NCBI GenBank assembly: GCA_016706255.1
Contig: JADJJZ010000003.1
Location: 1,150,501-1,214,500, forward strand
Length of the DNA: 64,000 nt
Direction: 5' to 3'
Source: Bacteroidota bacterium
GTDB taxonomy: Bacteria; Bacteroidota; Bacteroidia; Chitinophagales; BACL12
This document shows positions 18,501 to 27,300 of the stretch, one piece after another. Position 1 is the stretch's first letter. Every line of letters begins with the position of its first letter. The notes below the pieces were generated by a model. It saw nothing but the letters and a program-made list of their open reading frames with translations, ran no database searches and was not told where the DNA came from. The position numbers and the translations under genes were made by a program.

Positions 18501-18748
18501 TTCAAATTATTTAATAAGGTTTTGCGTTTAATTTTAGGATTAATGTTTAGGTTTATAAAACAAAATCCAATGGCTCCGCCTATGAAAAGTAACCTGGTTT
18601 TATTTACCCTTTTGAGTGCAATAACAGTATTAATTGTATCTGGCAAATCCAATGTTCCAACAACCTTTTGTTGATAGCACGTGCAAGAATTAATAATGAG
18701 CTAGGTAGAGAAACCTACCAATCGTAATTAAAAATTTAATTCTAACCA

Positions 18749-20011
18749 TAAACCAACCGCGTAGCGGTGACATAATGGTAGCAAACCGCCCCCCCCCAAG
18801 AATCAGCAAAACCGCGTAGCGGTGAAACAAAAATGCGGTTGTTAGAAAAATGTATCAATTAAAAATAAAAATTAAATTCTAGGGATTAACCAACCGCGTA
18901 GCTTTACCTTCCTGATAAGGAAGGGTGGCATATTGGTAACAAACCGCTCCTCCCAAGAATCATTAAAACTGCGTAGCTGTGAAACAAAATTGTGCTTGTT
19001 AGAAAAATCTATCAATCAAAGTTAAAATTAAATTCTCTCTCAAGTTAAAAAATGTATCAAAAAAATAAAAAAATTCACGACACGCACCTTTACCTTCCTG
19101 TTAAGGCGGGGCTAATGGTACAAGCATGCCCCTAGAATCAGCAGAACTGCTGCTGGAACAAATGTGCTTGTTAGAAAAATGTATCAATTAAAAATAAAAA
19201 TTATATTCCTACTCGACACCAACCCCTGTTAAGGCAGGTGACATAATGGTAACAAGCATCACCTAGAATCAGCAAAACTGCGTAGCTGTGAAACAAAATG
19301 CGCTTGTTAGAAAAATGTATCTATTAAAAATAAAAATTATATTCCTACTCGACACCAACCGCATGCTTCCTGGAGGGACATAATGGTAACAAGCATCACC
19401 CCCTAGAATCAGCAAAACTGCGTAGCTGTGAAACAAAAATGCGCTTGTTAGAAAAATGTATCTATTAAAAATAAAAATTATATTCCTACTCGACACCAAC
19501 CGCGTAGCGGTGACATAATGGTAACAAGCATCACCCCCTAGAATCAGCAAAACTGCGTAGCTGTGAAACAAAAATGTCCTTTTTAGAAAAATGTATCAAT
19601 CAAAAATAAAAATTATATTCCTACTCGAAACCAACCGCATCGCTTTACCTTCCTGTTAAGGCAGGGGTGACATAATGGTAACAAACCGCCCCTCCCAAGA
19701 ATCAGCAAAACTGCGTAGCTGTGAAACAAAAATGTATTTGTTAGAAAAACGTATCAATCAAATGTTAAAATTAAATTCACGCTCGCAACCAACCGCATAG
19801 CGGTGAAATAATGGTAACAAAATGTCCTTCAAAGAATCAGCAAAACTGCGTAGCTGTGAAACAAAAATGTTTTTTTAGAAAAATGTATCAATCAAAAATA
19901 AAAATTAAACTCTCGCTCAAAACCAACCGCATCGTTTTACCTTTCTCTTAAGGCAGGGGTGACATAATGGTAACAAAACGCCCCCACAAGAATCAACCAA
20001 TTTTATTTGAT
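18749..20011 (+). repeat. Tandem repeat array 1: about nine hairpin-rich units, 135-160 bp period
   Basis: Each unit contains, in order, an ACCAACCGCGTAGCGGTGA-type palindrome or a longer variant with a CCTTCCTGTTAAGGCAGG insert, then ACATAATGGTAACAA, then AGAATCAGCAAAACTGCGTA, GCTGTGAAACAAAAATG, TTAGAAAAATGTATC, and an AT-rich AAAAATAAAAATTA spacer. Units begin near 18752, 18891, 19086, 19218, 19355, 19496, 19631, 19788 and 19924. Copies near 19218-19630 are the most alike and the outer ones diverge. Apparent ORFs here (for example minus 19269-19571, which repeats itself) are repeat artefacts. No spacer-repeat structure of CRISPR type is present. Confidence 0.85.
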
Positions 20012-20039
20012 TGACATTTCTTTCTATTGTTTCACCAAT

Positions 20040-20200
20040 AAAAAATATGTAACCCCTGCCTTCTGCGGCAGGTAAACCTAAAGGGGTAAGGTTGGATAAT
20101 AACGTACATTATTTTTAAAAATATGTAACCCCTAAAGGGGTAGGATTGTTCTATAACTTGTATGTTAAAAATATGGTACCCCTAAAGGGGTAAAATTTGA
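20040..20200. repeat. ACCCCTAAAGGGGT palindrome cluster
   Basis: ATGTAACCCCTAAAGGGGTA-type palindromes occur near 20128 and 20178. A version near 20048-20086 is split by GCCTTCTGCGGCAGGTAAACC, itself a hairpin. Further copies lie near 21233 (ACCCCTAAAGGGGT) and 21181 (CACCCCTAACGGGGT), and a split version near 27453. They look like small structured intergenic repeats. Confidence 0.7.
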
Positions 20201-20299
20201 GTTATAATGTTTATTTTTCGAAGGATATCATCCCTTCGGCTGTGAAATTCATTTCATGTTTTCATTTTAGATTCGAATGTCATTTGTTACTACCTCCAA

Positions 20300-20392
20300 C
20301 ATTTGAAATTTTGTTCCCGACAAAAATTTCAAATGAACCACGTTGTCGTGGAGTTTCCAACTCCAGACGCCACCCGGTTTCCAACCGAAATG
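20300..20392 (+). repeat. 93-bp triple-hairpin repeat, copy 1
   Basis: Three stem-loops follow one another: ATTTGAAATTTT...AAAATTTCAAAT, GGAGTTTCCAACTCC, and CGGTTTCCAACCG. A near-identical copy is at 21311-21404 and a copy of the right half is at 21063-21114. Confidence 0.75.
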
Positions 20393-20438
20393 TGGCATAA
20401 AATTTCAACCCAATATTAAACGTTAAATAAAATGCATA

Positions 20439-21038
20439 TCACCAAAAATATGGTAATTGACCTCCTTCGACATACTCGTAGGTCAAAACCCAAGCACCAT
20501 CATCATAAAAATCATGTTGTGGTTTTATTTTTTTTTGTCTATTGTAATAAAGGGTATATGCATAAGCGCCGGATTTTTTAGGAAGCAAGTCAAACCTTAC
20601 CATGCTGGTTGAAGAGAGGTATTCAATTGTTGATAAATTGCATTCGAGTTTTATTTTACTTAGCAATGAATCACATGTAGTATATTTATTATGATGATAG
20701 GGATTGTCGCAATACTCAGAAAAAATCCATTTCTCGCTGGTAAAATTTAATTTTGGTTCGTCAATTTTAAATATGGAGTCGGAGTATTTATCTAATATGT
20801 AGGATACAGCTTTTTCAAAATTTACTTTATTTTGTTTAAATTCTAATATGCAATTTTTTTCATCACTTTTTAATTCTACGAATGTATGAATTTCTCGGAC
20901 GATAAAAAATAAAATAATTAATAGGATAAATCCCCAAAATAATTTAGGAAGCATATTTAAACAATTAAGGCAACCAAAAATACCGAAAACTCCACAATTC
21001 CATGCACATTCACATTTTGTTTTCAAATTTAGCTGCAT
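20439..21038 (-). CDS. Hypothetical single-pass membrane protein
   Basis: The open frame extends to 21110, but its first 24 codons lie in the 93-bp repeat family, so a start at 21038 (MQLNLKTK) or 20954 (MLPKLFW) is likelier. The product has an N-terminal segment with four cysteines (CECAWNCGVFGIFGC), then one strong membrane helix (FILLIILFFIV). A soluble domain of about 140 residues follows, probably extracytoplasmic, with WIFSEYCDNPYHHNKYTTC and the C-terminal WVLTYEYVEGGQLPYFW. I recognise no family. The gene is flanked by repeats on both sides and is isolated on the minus strand, which suggests an accessory origin. Confidence 0.55.
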   Translation of the reverse strand: MQLNLKTKCECAWNCGVFGIFGCLNCLNMLPKLFWGFILLIILFFIVREIHTFVELKSDEKNCILEFKQNKVNFEKAVSYILDKYSDSIFKIDEPKLNFTSEKWIFSEYCDNPYHHNKYTTCDSLLSKIKLECNLSTIEYLSSTSMVRFDLLPKKSGAYAYTLYYNRQKKIKPQHDFYDDGAWVLTYEYVEGGQLPYFW

Positions 21039-21062
21039 ACTTGTTGTCACGGATTCACCCCA

Positions 21063-21114
21063 TTGCGTTGTCGTGGAGTTTCCAACTCCAGACGCCACCC
21101 CGGTTCCCAACCGG
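21063..21114 (+). repeat. Triple-hairpin repeat, partial copy
   Basis: This copy contains TTGCGTTGTCGTGGAGTTTC through CCCAACCGG and lacks the left ATTTGAAATT stem. It overlaps the extended 5' end of the leftward hypothetical ORF. Confidence 0.7.
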
Positions 21115-21310
21115 ATTAATTAAATATTTTATCGATTACTTTTATTAATTCGTTAATATGAAATTTCGGAGCATTGTGTCACCCCTAACGGGGTTCAATG
21201 GGTTTTCGTTTTTCATGGTACTAAAATAATGGAACCCCTAAAGGGGTAATTGCATTTATCTTCAATTTTGCTGTTATTGATTTGGAGTTTCAATCTGTTC
21301 CATGATCCTA

Positions 21311-21404
21311 CATTTGAAATTATGTCCCCGACAAAAATTTCAAATGAATTGCGTTGTCGTGGAGTTTCCAACTCCAGACGCCACCCCGGTTTCCAACCGA
21401 AATG
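21311..21404 (+). repeat. 93-bp triple-hairpin repeat, copy 2
   Basis: It is nearly identical to 20300-20392, with the same three stems. It ends 39 bases before the start of the VOC gene at 21443, so it would be in or near that gene's 5' untranslated region. Confidence 0.75.
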
Positions 21405-21442
21405 AGAAAAAAGAAATATCTTTAATCAATAAACTAAAACTA

Positions 21443-21814
21443 ATGTCACAACAACCCATTTCTATTCGTCCTTTTATTGGCAGCATCGACTTTGACCTGT
21501 CGCGGAACTTTTATCGTGATTTTGGGATGCAGGAGGTTGTGTTGTCAGATAATATGTCGTTGTTTACCATGGGTGCGGTTGGGTTTTATTTACAAAAGGC
21601 TTATGTAAAAGACTGGGTGGATAATACCATGGTATTTTTAGAAGTGACCGATGTGCAAGAATTTTGGGAAACGGTAAACGAACTGGGTATGCAGGAAAAA
21701 TATCCTACGGTAAAAATACTTCCCATTCGCAGTTTAGATTGGGGCAGCGAGTTTTTTGTGCATGATCCTGCCGGTGTGTTATGGCATATTGGAGCGTTTA
21801 ATAAAACGGTTTAA
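21443..21814 (+). CDS. VOC family (glyoxalase-like) protein
   Basis: The start at 21443 (MSQQPISIRPFIGSIDFDLS) is chosen because the upstream part of the ORF is repeat sequence. The 123-residue protein has the VOC beginning SIDFDLSRNFYRDFGM and the end GSEFFVHDPAGVLWHIGAF, close to dioxygenase/glyoxalase-like VOC proteins. The DPAGVLWHIG block corresponds to the canonical DPxGN...I ending. The substrate is unknown. The next gene (thioesterase) starts directly after the stop, with no gap, so the pair is probably translated from one transcript. Confidence 0.8.
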   Translation: MSQQPISIRPFIGSIDFDLSRNFYRDFGMQEVVLSDNMSLFTMGAVGFYLQKAYVKDWVDNTMVFLEVTDVQEFWETVNELGMQEKYPTVKILPIRSLDWGSEFFVHDPAGVLWHIGAFNKTV

Positions 21815-22249
21815 ATGATGTTTGAAACACAATTTCCATCACAATTACAATTGCGTATCGACTGGAGTGAGTTAGATTATTTCGGGCATGTAAATAATGT
21901 GAGTTTTTTTAAATACATACAAGCTGCAAGAGTAAATTATTGGGACCAAATCGGCATCACAGAGCAACATCTTGATACCAATATCGGCCCGATGCTGGCA
22001 TCCTGCAACTGCGATTTTAAATTGCCTTTATTTTACCCCGGCAACTGCAGCATCATCACCGGTTTAGCCTTCATAAAAACCACCAGCTTCGGCTTTCACC
22101 ACAAAATTCTCAACGCCAAGGGCCAACTCGCCGCCGAAGCAAAAGACGTAATGGTGATGTATAATTTTAATAAAAATGAAAAAGTGGAAATTACTGAAAC
22201 GTTAAGAAACAAATTTTATGTTTTTGAAAATTTCGAAACAAAAAAATAA
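21815..22249 (+). CDS. Acyl-CoA thioesterase, 4HBT hotdog family
   Basis: The 144-residue protein shows the 4-hydroxybenzoyl-CoA thioesterase pattern: RIDWSELDYFGHVNNVSFFK (about residues 13-32), with the catalytic Asp in DYFGHVNN, followed by the central helix and PMLASCNCDFKLPLFYPG. These YbgC/FadM-like enzymes hydrolyse acyl-CoA thioesters; chain-length preference cannot be inferred. The start could be either of two adjacent ATGs (21815 or 21818). It is immediately downstream of the VOC gene. The 3' half uses more C-ending codons than the 5' half. Confidence 0.85.
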   Translation: MMFETQFPSQLQLRIDWSELDYFGHVNNVSFFKYIQAARVNYWDQIGITEQHLDTNIGPMLASCNCDFKLPLFYPGNCSIITGLAFIKTTSFGFHHKILNAKGQLAAEAKDVMVMYNFNKNEKVEITETLRNKFYVFENFETKK

Positions 22250-22270
22250 TTTTATTCAAAACAACAACAT

Positions 22271-22438
22271 ATGAAAAAAACCTTCATCATCATTCTCCTG
22301 ATACTAAACCTAATGGTTTTCGCCGGCCAAGTTTACCCCGCAGGCGCACCACCTTTCGCTACTACAGTTAATATCATCACCGTTGCACTAAATATTATTT
22401 TTTTATTACTCATTGTGTTTAAGAAAAAAAATAAATAA
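22271..22438 (+). CDS. Small hydrophobic protein (55 residues), unknown
   Basis: ATG 22271 to TAA 22438 encodes MKKTFIIILLILNLMVFAGQ, then VYPAGAPPFATTV, then a second hydrophobic helix IITVALNIIFLLLIVFKKKNK. The layout is a signal peptide or first membrane helix, a short Pro/Ala loop and a second helix with a positively charged tail. It follows the thioesterase gene by 21 bases on the same strand. I recognise no family. The clear start, codon pattern and lysine-rich end make a real small membrane protein plausible. Confidence 0.5.
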   Translation: MKKTFIIILLILNLMVFAGQVYPAGAPPFATTVNIITVALNIIFLLLIVFKKKNK

Positions 22439-22512
22439 CCAACTACAACCGCACCCTAAACCAAAATTTGTTCATTATTAATTAGATTCCGCTCGAAAAC
22501 AACAACAGAGCT

Positions 22513-22915
22513 TTAAATTCCTATAAAGGAAGTGATGAAATAAAAATGTGGTTGTTAGAAAAAGGTATCAATTAAAAATAAAAACAAAATTCTTGCTCTA
22601 AACCCACCGCGTAGCTTTACCTTCCTGCTAAGGAAGGGGTGAAACGTTTATAGCAAACCCGACCCTTTAAGAATCAGTAGAACCGCGTAGCTTGACCTTC
22701 CTGATAAGGAAGGGGTGAAACAAAAATTACCTTTTTAGAAAAGTGTATCAATCAAAAATAAAAATTAAATACTCGCACGAAACCAACCGCATCGCTTTAC
22801 CTTCCTGGTAAGGTAGGGGTGAAATATTGGTAGCAGACCGCATCCTTCTTAGAATCAGCAAAACTGCGTAGCTGTGAAACAAAAATGCCATTGTTAGAAA
22901 ATGTATCAATCACCA
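22513..22915 (+). repeat. Tandem repeat array 2: about three units of the array 1 family
   Basis: The same elements as array 1 recur in the same orientation: CCGCGTAGCTTTACCTTCCT, AAGGAAGGGGTGAAAC, AGAATCAG(C/T)A, ACTGCGTAGCTGTGAAACAA and TTAGAAAA(G)TGTATCAATC. CCTTCCTGATAAGGAAGG is a clean hairpin. It fills the gap between the small membrane protein gene and the leftward TPR-like gene. Confidence 0.8.
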
Positions 22916-22942
22916 ATCCATATCAAATCAATAAACAAAACC

Positions 22943-24402
22943 CTAAACCGCAACAACCTTTTTCAATTTCGTATCCCACCATTCGTCAAAACGAATCACT
23001 TCATAACTGCGTGGGTTCCAAAAATATTTATCCTTACCATCTCTCAACAATTGCAGCGATTCTGCTTGTTTTTGGTTGACAAGTTTGAAATCAAAATTAT
23101 CCTTAATTAACCTATTCATAATTAGCAAAAACAACTTTGGACGACTAACATTCTCTTTTGTAATCTTACTTAACTGTTTCCTAAAGGTGTCCAGACGATA
23201 AGGTAATGCATCATAATTTTCTAACTCAACCAAACTCATAATTTCTAAAATACGATAACCCAATGCCCAACCTGTTTTATCTGTTTTCAAAAAACTTTGC
23301 CTTTTTAATGTTGTTAACACTTTTTTATAATCTTTAAACGCAAATTCTACAGTTGCTGAGAAAAAAAGCCATTTAGAATAAGGGAAAGTGCCAGGCTTTA
23401 CAGCTTTAATATTTTTAACGTAAGTTACAATTTCATTTGCATTTTCATATTTTTTATTAAAAAATAACTTAAAAAATTAATTCATACATCAAAATTTGAT
23501 TGGGGCTATCTTTATAAAAAAATCTAAGCCCTTTTCTGAATAACTAATAGCCTTACTGTATTTTCTCGTATGCAAGTAATGGTCTGCAATCATCATGTGA
23601 GCACCACCATTATTGTCACTAGTATTTAAAATTGGGTTTGTTTGAATAAAATTAAGAAATTCCAAAGCATATTTTTTCCACTCTGGTAAATCTTGAGATT
23701 CCCGATTGAAATTAATTTTACTCCTCAGAAAAAAATATTGTAAACGGGATAAATCACTCCGCTCAGAAAGTTCACCTAATTTATCAATGGCAATTTTCGC
23801 GGATTCTATTCTTGAATTTGTTGAATTTGCCTTAAATAATGTTGGAAATGACGACTGCTTAAAAAAGTCGGTACCCCAAAATAAATCATCAGCTTTACTT
23901 AGACCTGAAATCCCTTGAGAGCGCTTTTTTGTAGGCACCTGGTCCTTGCCTGATAGTGTGACCATTTAAAATAATATCATTTATGACAACCAGGTCATTT
24001 ACTAACTCAAATTTGTTGCTAACCTTTTGCTTTCAAAATTGTCTCAGTAGCTTGTTCTCGCAAATTCCTATCCTCCAAAATATCCATTTCTAATAACATA
24101 AAATGTATTTTATGCCTTGTCTTAAAGTATTTGGTATTAAAAATTTTATCCTTCCCCTCAACAATAAGGATTTTCATGATATCCTCCTGTAACCGTGATT
24201 TGAGCATACTAAAAGCAGCATTATTCGGTTTTCCCATCAATTTTGCTGCCTCAATGTCACTAATATTCTTATTTACAAGTGCAATTTCAAATAATTTTAT
24301 TTTTAAATTGTGCTCAATTTTTGCACTTATGGAGTAGTACTTCCGGATTAATTTCACCTCAGAGGCACTTAAACTGTTAACTAGTTGTGTTATTTTTTTC
24401 AT
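22943..24402 (-). pseudogene. Frameshifted alpha-helical (TPR-like) cytosolic protein
   Basis: Three leftward frames (24402-24019, 23965-23489, 23320-22943) describe one protein of about 480 residues. The N-terminus MKKITQLVNSLSASEVKLIR then KYYSISAKIEHNLK, with FEIALVNKNISDIEAAKLMG, is a pattern I know from uncharacterised Bacteroidota proteins. The middle and C-terminus are all helix with TPR-like spacing (HYLHTRKYSKAISYSEKGL, TVEFAFKDYKKVLTTLK, ending WWDTKLKKVVAV). Frames change between about 23965 and 24019 and again at about 23480-23330. Function is unknown. It lies beside repeat array 2, and the shifts may be real or sequencing errors. Confidence 0.55.
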
Positions 24403-24583
24403 AGTTTTGACATTGTTAATCCAATAGTTCAATCTATTTTTGCGTAAGTAATCCTACCCACACACGCAATTAGCTGTATTTATTTACATTTTTTAGTGTT
24501 GTTTATTCCTTCCAATATTGTTGTTTGCCCTTAAGCAATTTCAGCACGTATTCATTTTTTTAACCAACAATAAACTCAACACT

Positions 24584-24742
24584 ATGGCAATCATTATTTC
24601 AATCCTGATGTCCCTCGGAATCATTTCTAACTCTGGTAACACTACATCTCATTCACACCACACTGGTATTTATGATACCAAACATACTACTGACTATTCC
24701 GCTTCAAGCCGCGGAAATATTGAGTGGGACGAAAATCATTGA
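24584..24742 (+). CDS. Short orphan ORF (52 residues)
   Basis: ATG 24584 follows the string AACACT and opens MAIIISILMSLGIISNSGNT, a hydrophobic N-terminus. The tail is His/Ser/Asp-rich (TSHSHHTGIYDTKHTTDY) and ends IEWDENH. A start 66 bases upstream would add MLFALKQFQHVFIFL. It is divergent from the TPR-like gene. Without a recognised family or a clear ribosome-binding site I hold this weakly; it could be a small secreted or membrane peptide. Confidence 0.35.
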   Translation: MAIIISILMSLGIISNSGNTTSHSHHTGIYDTKHTTDYSASSRGNIEWDENH

Positions 24743-25019
24743 TTGAATTTTCACCATACCTCTCAAAGGTAAAACCTCTTGTAAAAACTACATAGGGGAA
24801 AGGTAAATTTATTTCTGTTAAATTTTTAACGGGTTTATACACGTATGTCCTTGAAAATCAGGGAGATATGGAATTGCTATGTACGAAAAGTTCTGTTAAA
24901 TGAATAGCTTTTTTTCCTTGCCTCGTGTTGTAGATTGCCTGACCTTAGCATCGGATTAACAAACAGCTAATTTTTAAACGGGTAGTTTTTTTAACGAACT
25001 AAAAACCAACAACGGGTAT

Positions 25020-25427
25020 ATGTTACACACACTACAACGAAACGAATCCCTCAAAGGCGATATGCTTGCACCGATCAAGTCATCGCTGACGCGCATTTAC
25101 TGCGACACCGACGGGTGGAAGTTGTACAACAAGTACAACTGGGGAAACAAATGTTACGACATGATCCTGCAAAAAGCAGTCAATAATGGCTTTGAGCGGG
25201 TGATTGTAAGCGTAAACCTGGATAATGGCATCACACGCCGCCATTACGACGAAATTAATAAACTCTCTAAGCGATTGAACAACGGCGCTAACGGACCGGT
25301 AAAGAAAATTTTGATAGTGGATAGTCCCGCTACAATGGATTCTATACCTTCAGATATAGAGCTGGTAACGGTTCAAGAGCTTCTCGAAGTAAAGTTTAGG
25401 GCCACGGAACCTAAGCTTGTTGCTTGA
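25020..25427 (+). CDS. Orphan hypothetical protein (135 residues)
   Basis: I recognise no family. The protein is soluble, with no signal peptide: it begins MLHTLQRNESLKGDMLAPIK and has the block RIYCDTDGWKLYNKYNWGNK. It then shows an alternating strand/helix pattern (GFERVIVSVNLDNG, KKILIVDSP, IELVTVQELLEV) that looks like a small alpha/beta fold. Codon choice differs from its neighbours, with more GC-rich codons (for example GAC ACC GAC GGG TGG AAG TTG TAC), which suggests transfer or high expression. It converges on ribBA, with stop codons one base apart. A receiver-like or Rossmann-like fold is a guess only. Confidence 0.6.
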   Translation: MLHTLQRNESLKGDMLAPIKSSLTRIYCDTDGWKLYNKYNWGNKCYDMILQKAVNNGFERVIVSVNLDNGITRRHYDEINKLSKRLNNGANGPVKKILIVDSPATMDSIPSDIELVTVQELLEVKFRATEPKLVA

Positions 25428-25428
25428 T

Positions 25429-26643
25429 TTAACCCTTAAGGATTTCGTGGCCCATTTTATCTCGCTTCGTGATAAGATAAGCTTCATTGTGTGCATTGGG
25501 CAATATCTCGATAGGGGTATTGCCCATAATTTCTAAACCATAACCCTTTAAGCCTACGCGCTTTTTAGGGTTATTGCTTATTAAGTTAAGTTTGCGCACA
25601 CCTAAATCGCGGAGTATCTGAGCACCAACACCATAATCGCGCTGGTCCATCGGAAAACCGAGTTCCAGATTGGCTTCTACGGTATCTCTGCCGTTTTCCT
25701 GCAACTGGTAAGCCTTTAATTTATTGAGCAACCCAATTCCTCTACCTTCCTGCTGCATATATAATAATACACCGGTTCCTTTTGTTTCTATCATTTTCAT
25801 GGCAGCATGTAACTGGTCACCACAATCGCAACGCAAAGATCCGAGAATATCGCCGGTGGCACATGAAGAATGCACTCTTACTAAAACTTCATCGTTTTCG
25901 CTCCAGGTTCCTTTTACTAATGCCATATGCACTTCACCGGTGGTGGTTTGTGTGTAGGCATGTAATTTAAAATTGCCGTATTTGGTTGGTAAATCCACCT
26001 CAACCTCTTTTTGAATGAGGGTTTCAGTTTCTAAACGATATTCAATTAAATCTTTAATCGAAATTATTTTGAGGTCGAACTTTTCTGCTACTTTAAGTAA
26101 GTCCGGCAATCTTGCCATGGTGCCATCTTCATTCATTATTTCCACCAAAACGCCTGCAGGCTCAAAACCTGCCATACGCGCCAAGTCAATTGTTGCTTCG
26201 GTATGTCCGGTGCGGCGTAAAACACCACCTTTTTTTGCTCTCAACGGAAAAATGTGACCCGGACGGGCAAAATCTTTGCCCTCAATTTTCGGATCAATCA
26301 ATGCCTGAATACATAAAGCGCGGTCTGCCACCGAAATTCCTGTGGTACAGCCATGTCCGATAAGGTCAATAGAAACTGTAAATTGTGTACTGTGTAATGC
26401 GGTGTTATCATCCACCATTAAGGTCAGGCCTAATTCATCACAACGGTCTTCCACTAGCGGAGCACAAATTAATCCGCGGCCATGAGTAGCCATAAAGTTG
26501 ATGATTTCGGGGGTTACATTACGCGCAGCAGTAATAAAATCACCTTCATTTTCGCGGTTTTCATCGTCTACTACTATAATGAGTTTGCCGTTGCGAATGT
26601 CTTCAATCGCTTCGGGTATGCTGTTTAATTTTATTTCGTCCAT
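25429..26643 (-). CDS. ribBA: Bifunctional DHBP synthase / GTP cyclohydrolase II
   Basis: RibBA supplies both riboflavin precursors: its N-terminal half converts ribulose-5-phosphate to 3,4-dihydroxy-2-butanone-4-phosphate and its C-terminal half opens GTP. The start at 26643 (MDEIKLNSIPEAIEDI) gives 404 residues. RibB motifs are DDENRENEGDF (about 27-37) and RRTGHTEATIDLARMAG. RibA motifs are HSSCATGDILGSLRCDCGDQ with the zinc cysteines, then MQQEGRGIGLLNKL. The 5' region has a TACCTTTG promoter element on the minus strand 85 bases upstream. I saw no FMN riboswitch consensus in that leader. Confidence 0.95.
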   Translation of the reverse strand: MDEIKLNSIPEAIEDIRNGKLIIVVDDENRENEGDFITAARNVTPEIINFMATHGRGLICAPLVEDRCDELGLTLMVDDNTALHSTQFTVSIDLIGHGCTTGISVADRALCIQALIDPKIEGKDFARPGHIFPLRAKKGGVLRRTGHTEATIDLARMAGFEPAGVLVEIMNEDGTMARLPDLLKVAEKFDLKIISIKDLIEYRLETETLIQKEVEVDLPTKYGNFKLHAYTQTTTGEVHMALVKGTWSENDEVLVRVHSSCATGDILGSLRCDCGDQLHAAMKMIETKGTGVLLYMQQEGRGIGLLNKLKAYQLQENGRDTVEANLELGFPMDQRDYGVGAQILRDLGVRKLNLISNNPKKRVGLKGYGLEIMGNTPIEILPNAHNEAYLITKRDKMGHEILKG

Positions 26644-26727
26644 TATATATATCCTTTGACTATGCCTCAATAAACTACTTTTTTGACAATCAGGTTCACT
26701 GATTTGACACAGTTATTAAATTTTGTG

Positions 26728-26735
26728 CAAAGGTA
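26728..26735 (-). promoter_or_regulatory. -7 element for ribBA (TACCTTTG)
   Basis: The minus strand reads TACCTTTGCACAAAATTT, matching TAnnTTTG. It leaves a leader of roughly 80 bases before the ribBA ATG, longer than at other genes in the window. Confidence 0.5.
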
Positions 26736-26811
26736 GGCTAATTTGTATAAAACAGGGTTGACAGGCGTTAAATTAATGGAGGATGGCCCTTCACCAATGA
26801 ACGGTCATGAT

Positions 26812-27300
26812 TCAATTGTTTGCCACAATAATGCGTGTGAATTTGTTGTTTAATGTTCTGCTTTCAACATGCATTTTAGTTAATAAAATATCTGCATGTT
26901 GACGGATTTCCTGCCATAATTCATTTTGTTCCAAAGCAGGAAAATTCCATAATTCCGTGGGTATGGATTTTATTTTTTGTTTGAAGGCGAGTAATTCAGA
27001 TTTTAGGGTGATTTCAATTTTACCTGAAGTGATACATTGATTTAAAAGTGCGTCTTCAAATGCATAATCAAATTCGGTTTCCAGTTCAAATAGGATATTA
27101 AATCCGGGACCGGATAATGTTTTTAAATATTCCGGTGTGGCAGCAAATAAAATTAGTGAATTGCATACACAGGAAAAATAAAATTCATCCTGTTCGTTTT
27201 TTGTGAGTTGTTTTTGAGGTTTGTTTCGACTTGGAAATAAAAGATAAAATACCAATCCTAATAAACCAATTAGTGCAATTATAAAATATGTGAGATACAT
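26812..27300 (-). CDS. Hypothetical membrane-anchored protein
   Basis: The 162-residue protein has one N-terminal membrane helix (YFIIALIGLLGLVFYLLF, residues 4-21). A basic stretch follows (SRNKPQKQLTKNEQDEF) and then a soluble helical domain, probably cytoplasmic by the positive-inside rule. That domain includes NSLILFAATPEYLKTLSGPG and FDYAFEDALLNQC. No family is recognised. It is upstream of and on the same strand as ribBA, separated by about 170 bases, so it probably has its own transcript. Array 3 lies just beyond its 5' end. Confidence 0.6.
   Translation of the reverse strand: MYLTYFIIALIGLLGLVFYLLFPSRNKPQKQLTKNEQDEFYFSCVCNSLILFAATPEYLKTLSGPGFNILFELETEFDYAFEDALLNQCITSGKIEITLKSELLAFKQKIKSIPTELWNFPALEQNELWQEIRQHADILLTKMHVESRTLNNKFTRIIVANN

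Noticed and set aside
18317..18652. Minus-strand 111-codon ORF opposite the GNAT gene's 3' end
   Set aside because: About half of it is antisense to the GNAT gene. The remainder (a hydrophobic LLFIGGAIGFCFINLN segment) has no other support.
19269..19571. Minus-strand 100-codon ORF repeating its own sequence
   Set aside because: It is two copies of the tandem unit read through and depends on repeat sequence, with no start signal.
18749..20011. CRISPR-like array
   Set aside because: The period is about 135-160 bp, the conserved motifs fill most of the unit, spacers are similar AT-rich sequence rather than unique, and no cas genes are near.
26644..26811. FMN riboswitch upstream of ribBA
   Set aside because: I looked for the conserved RFN core strings in the leader and did not see them; only a promoter element is recognisable.
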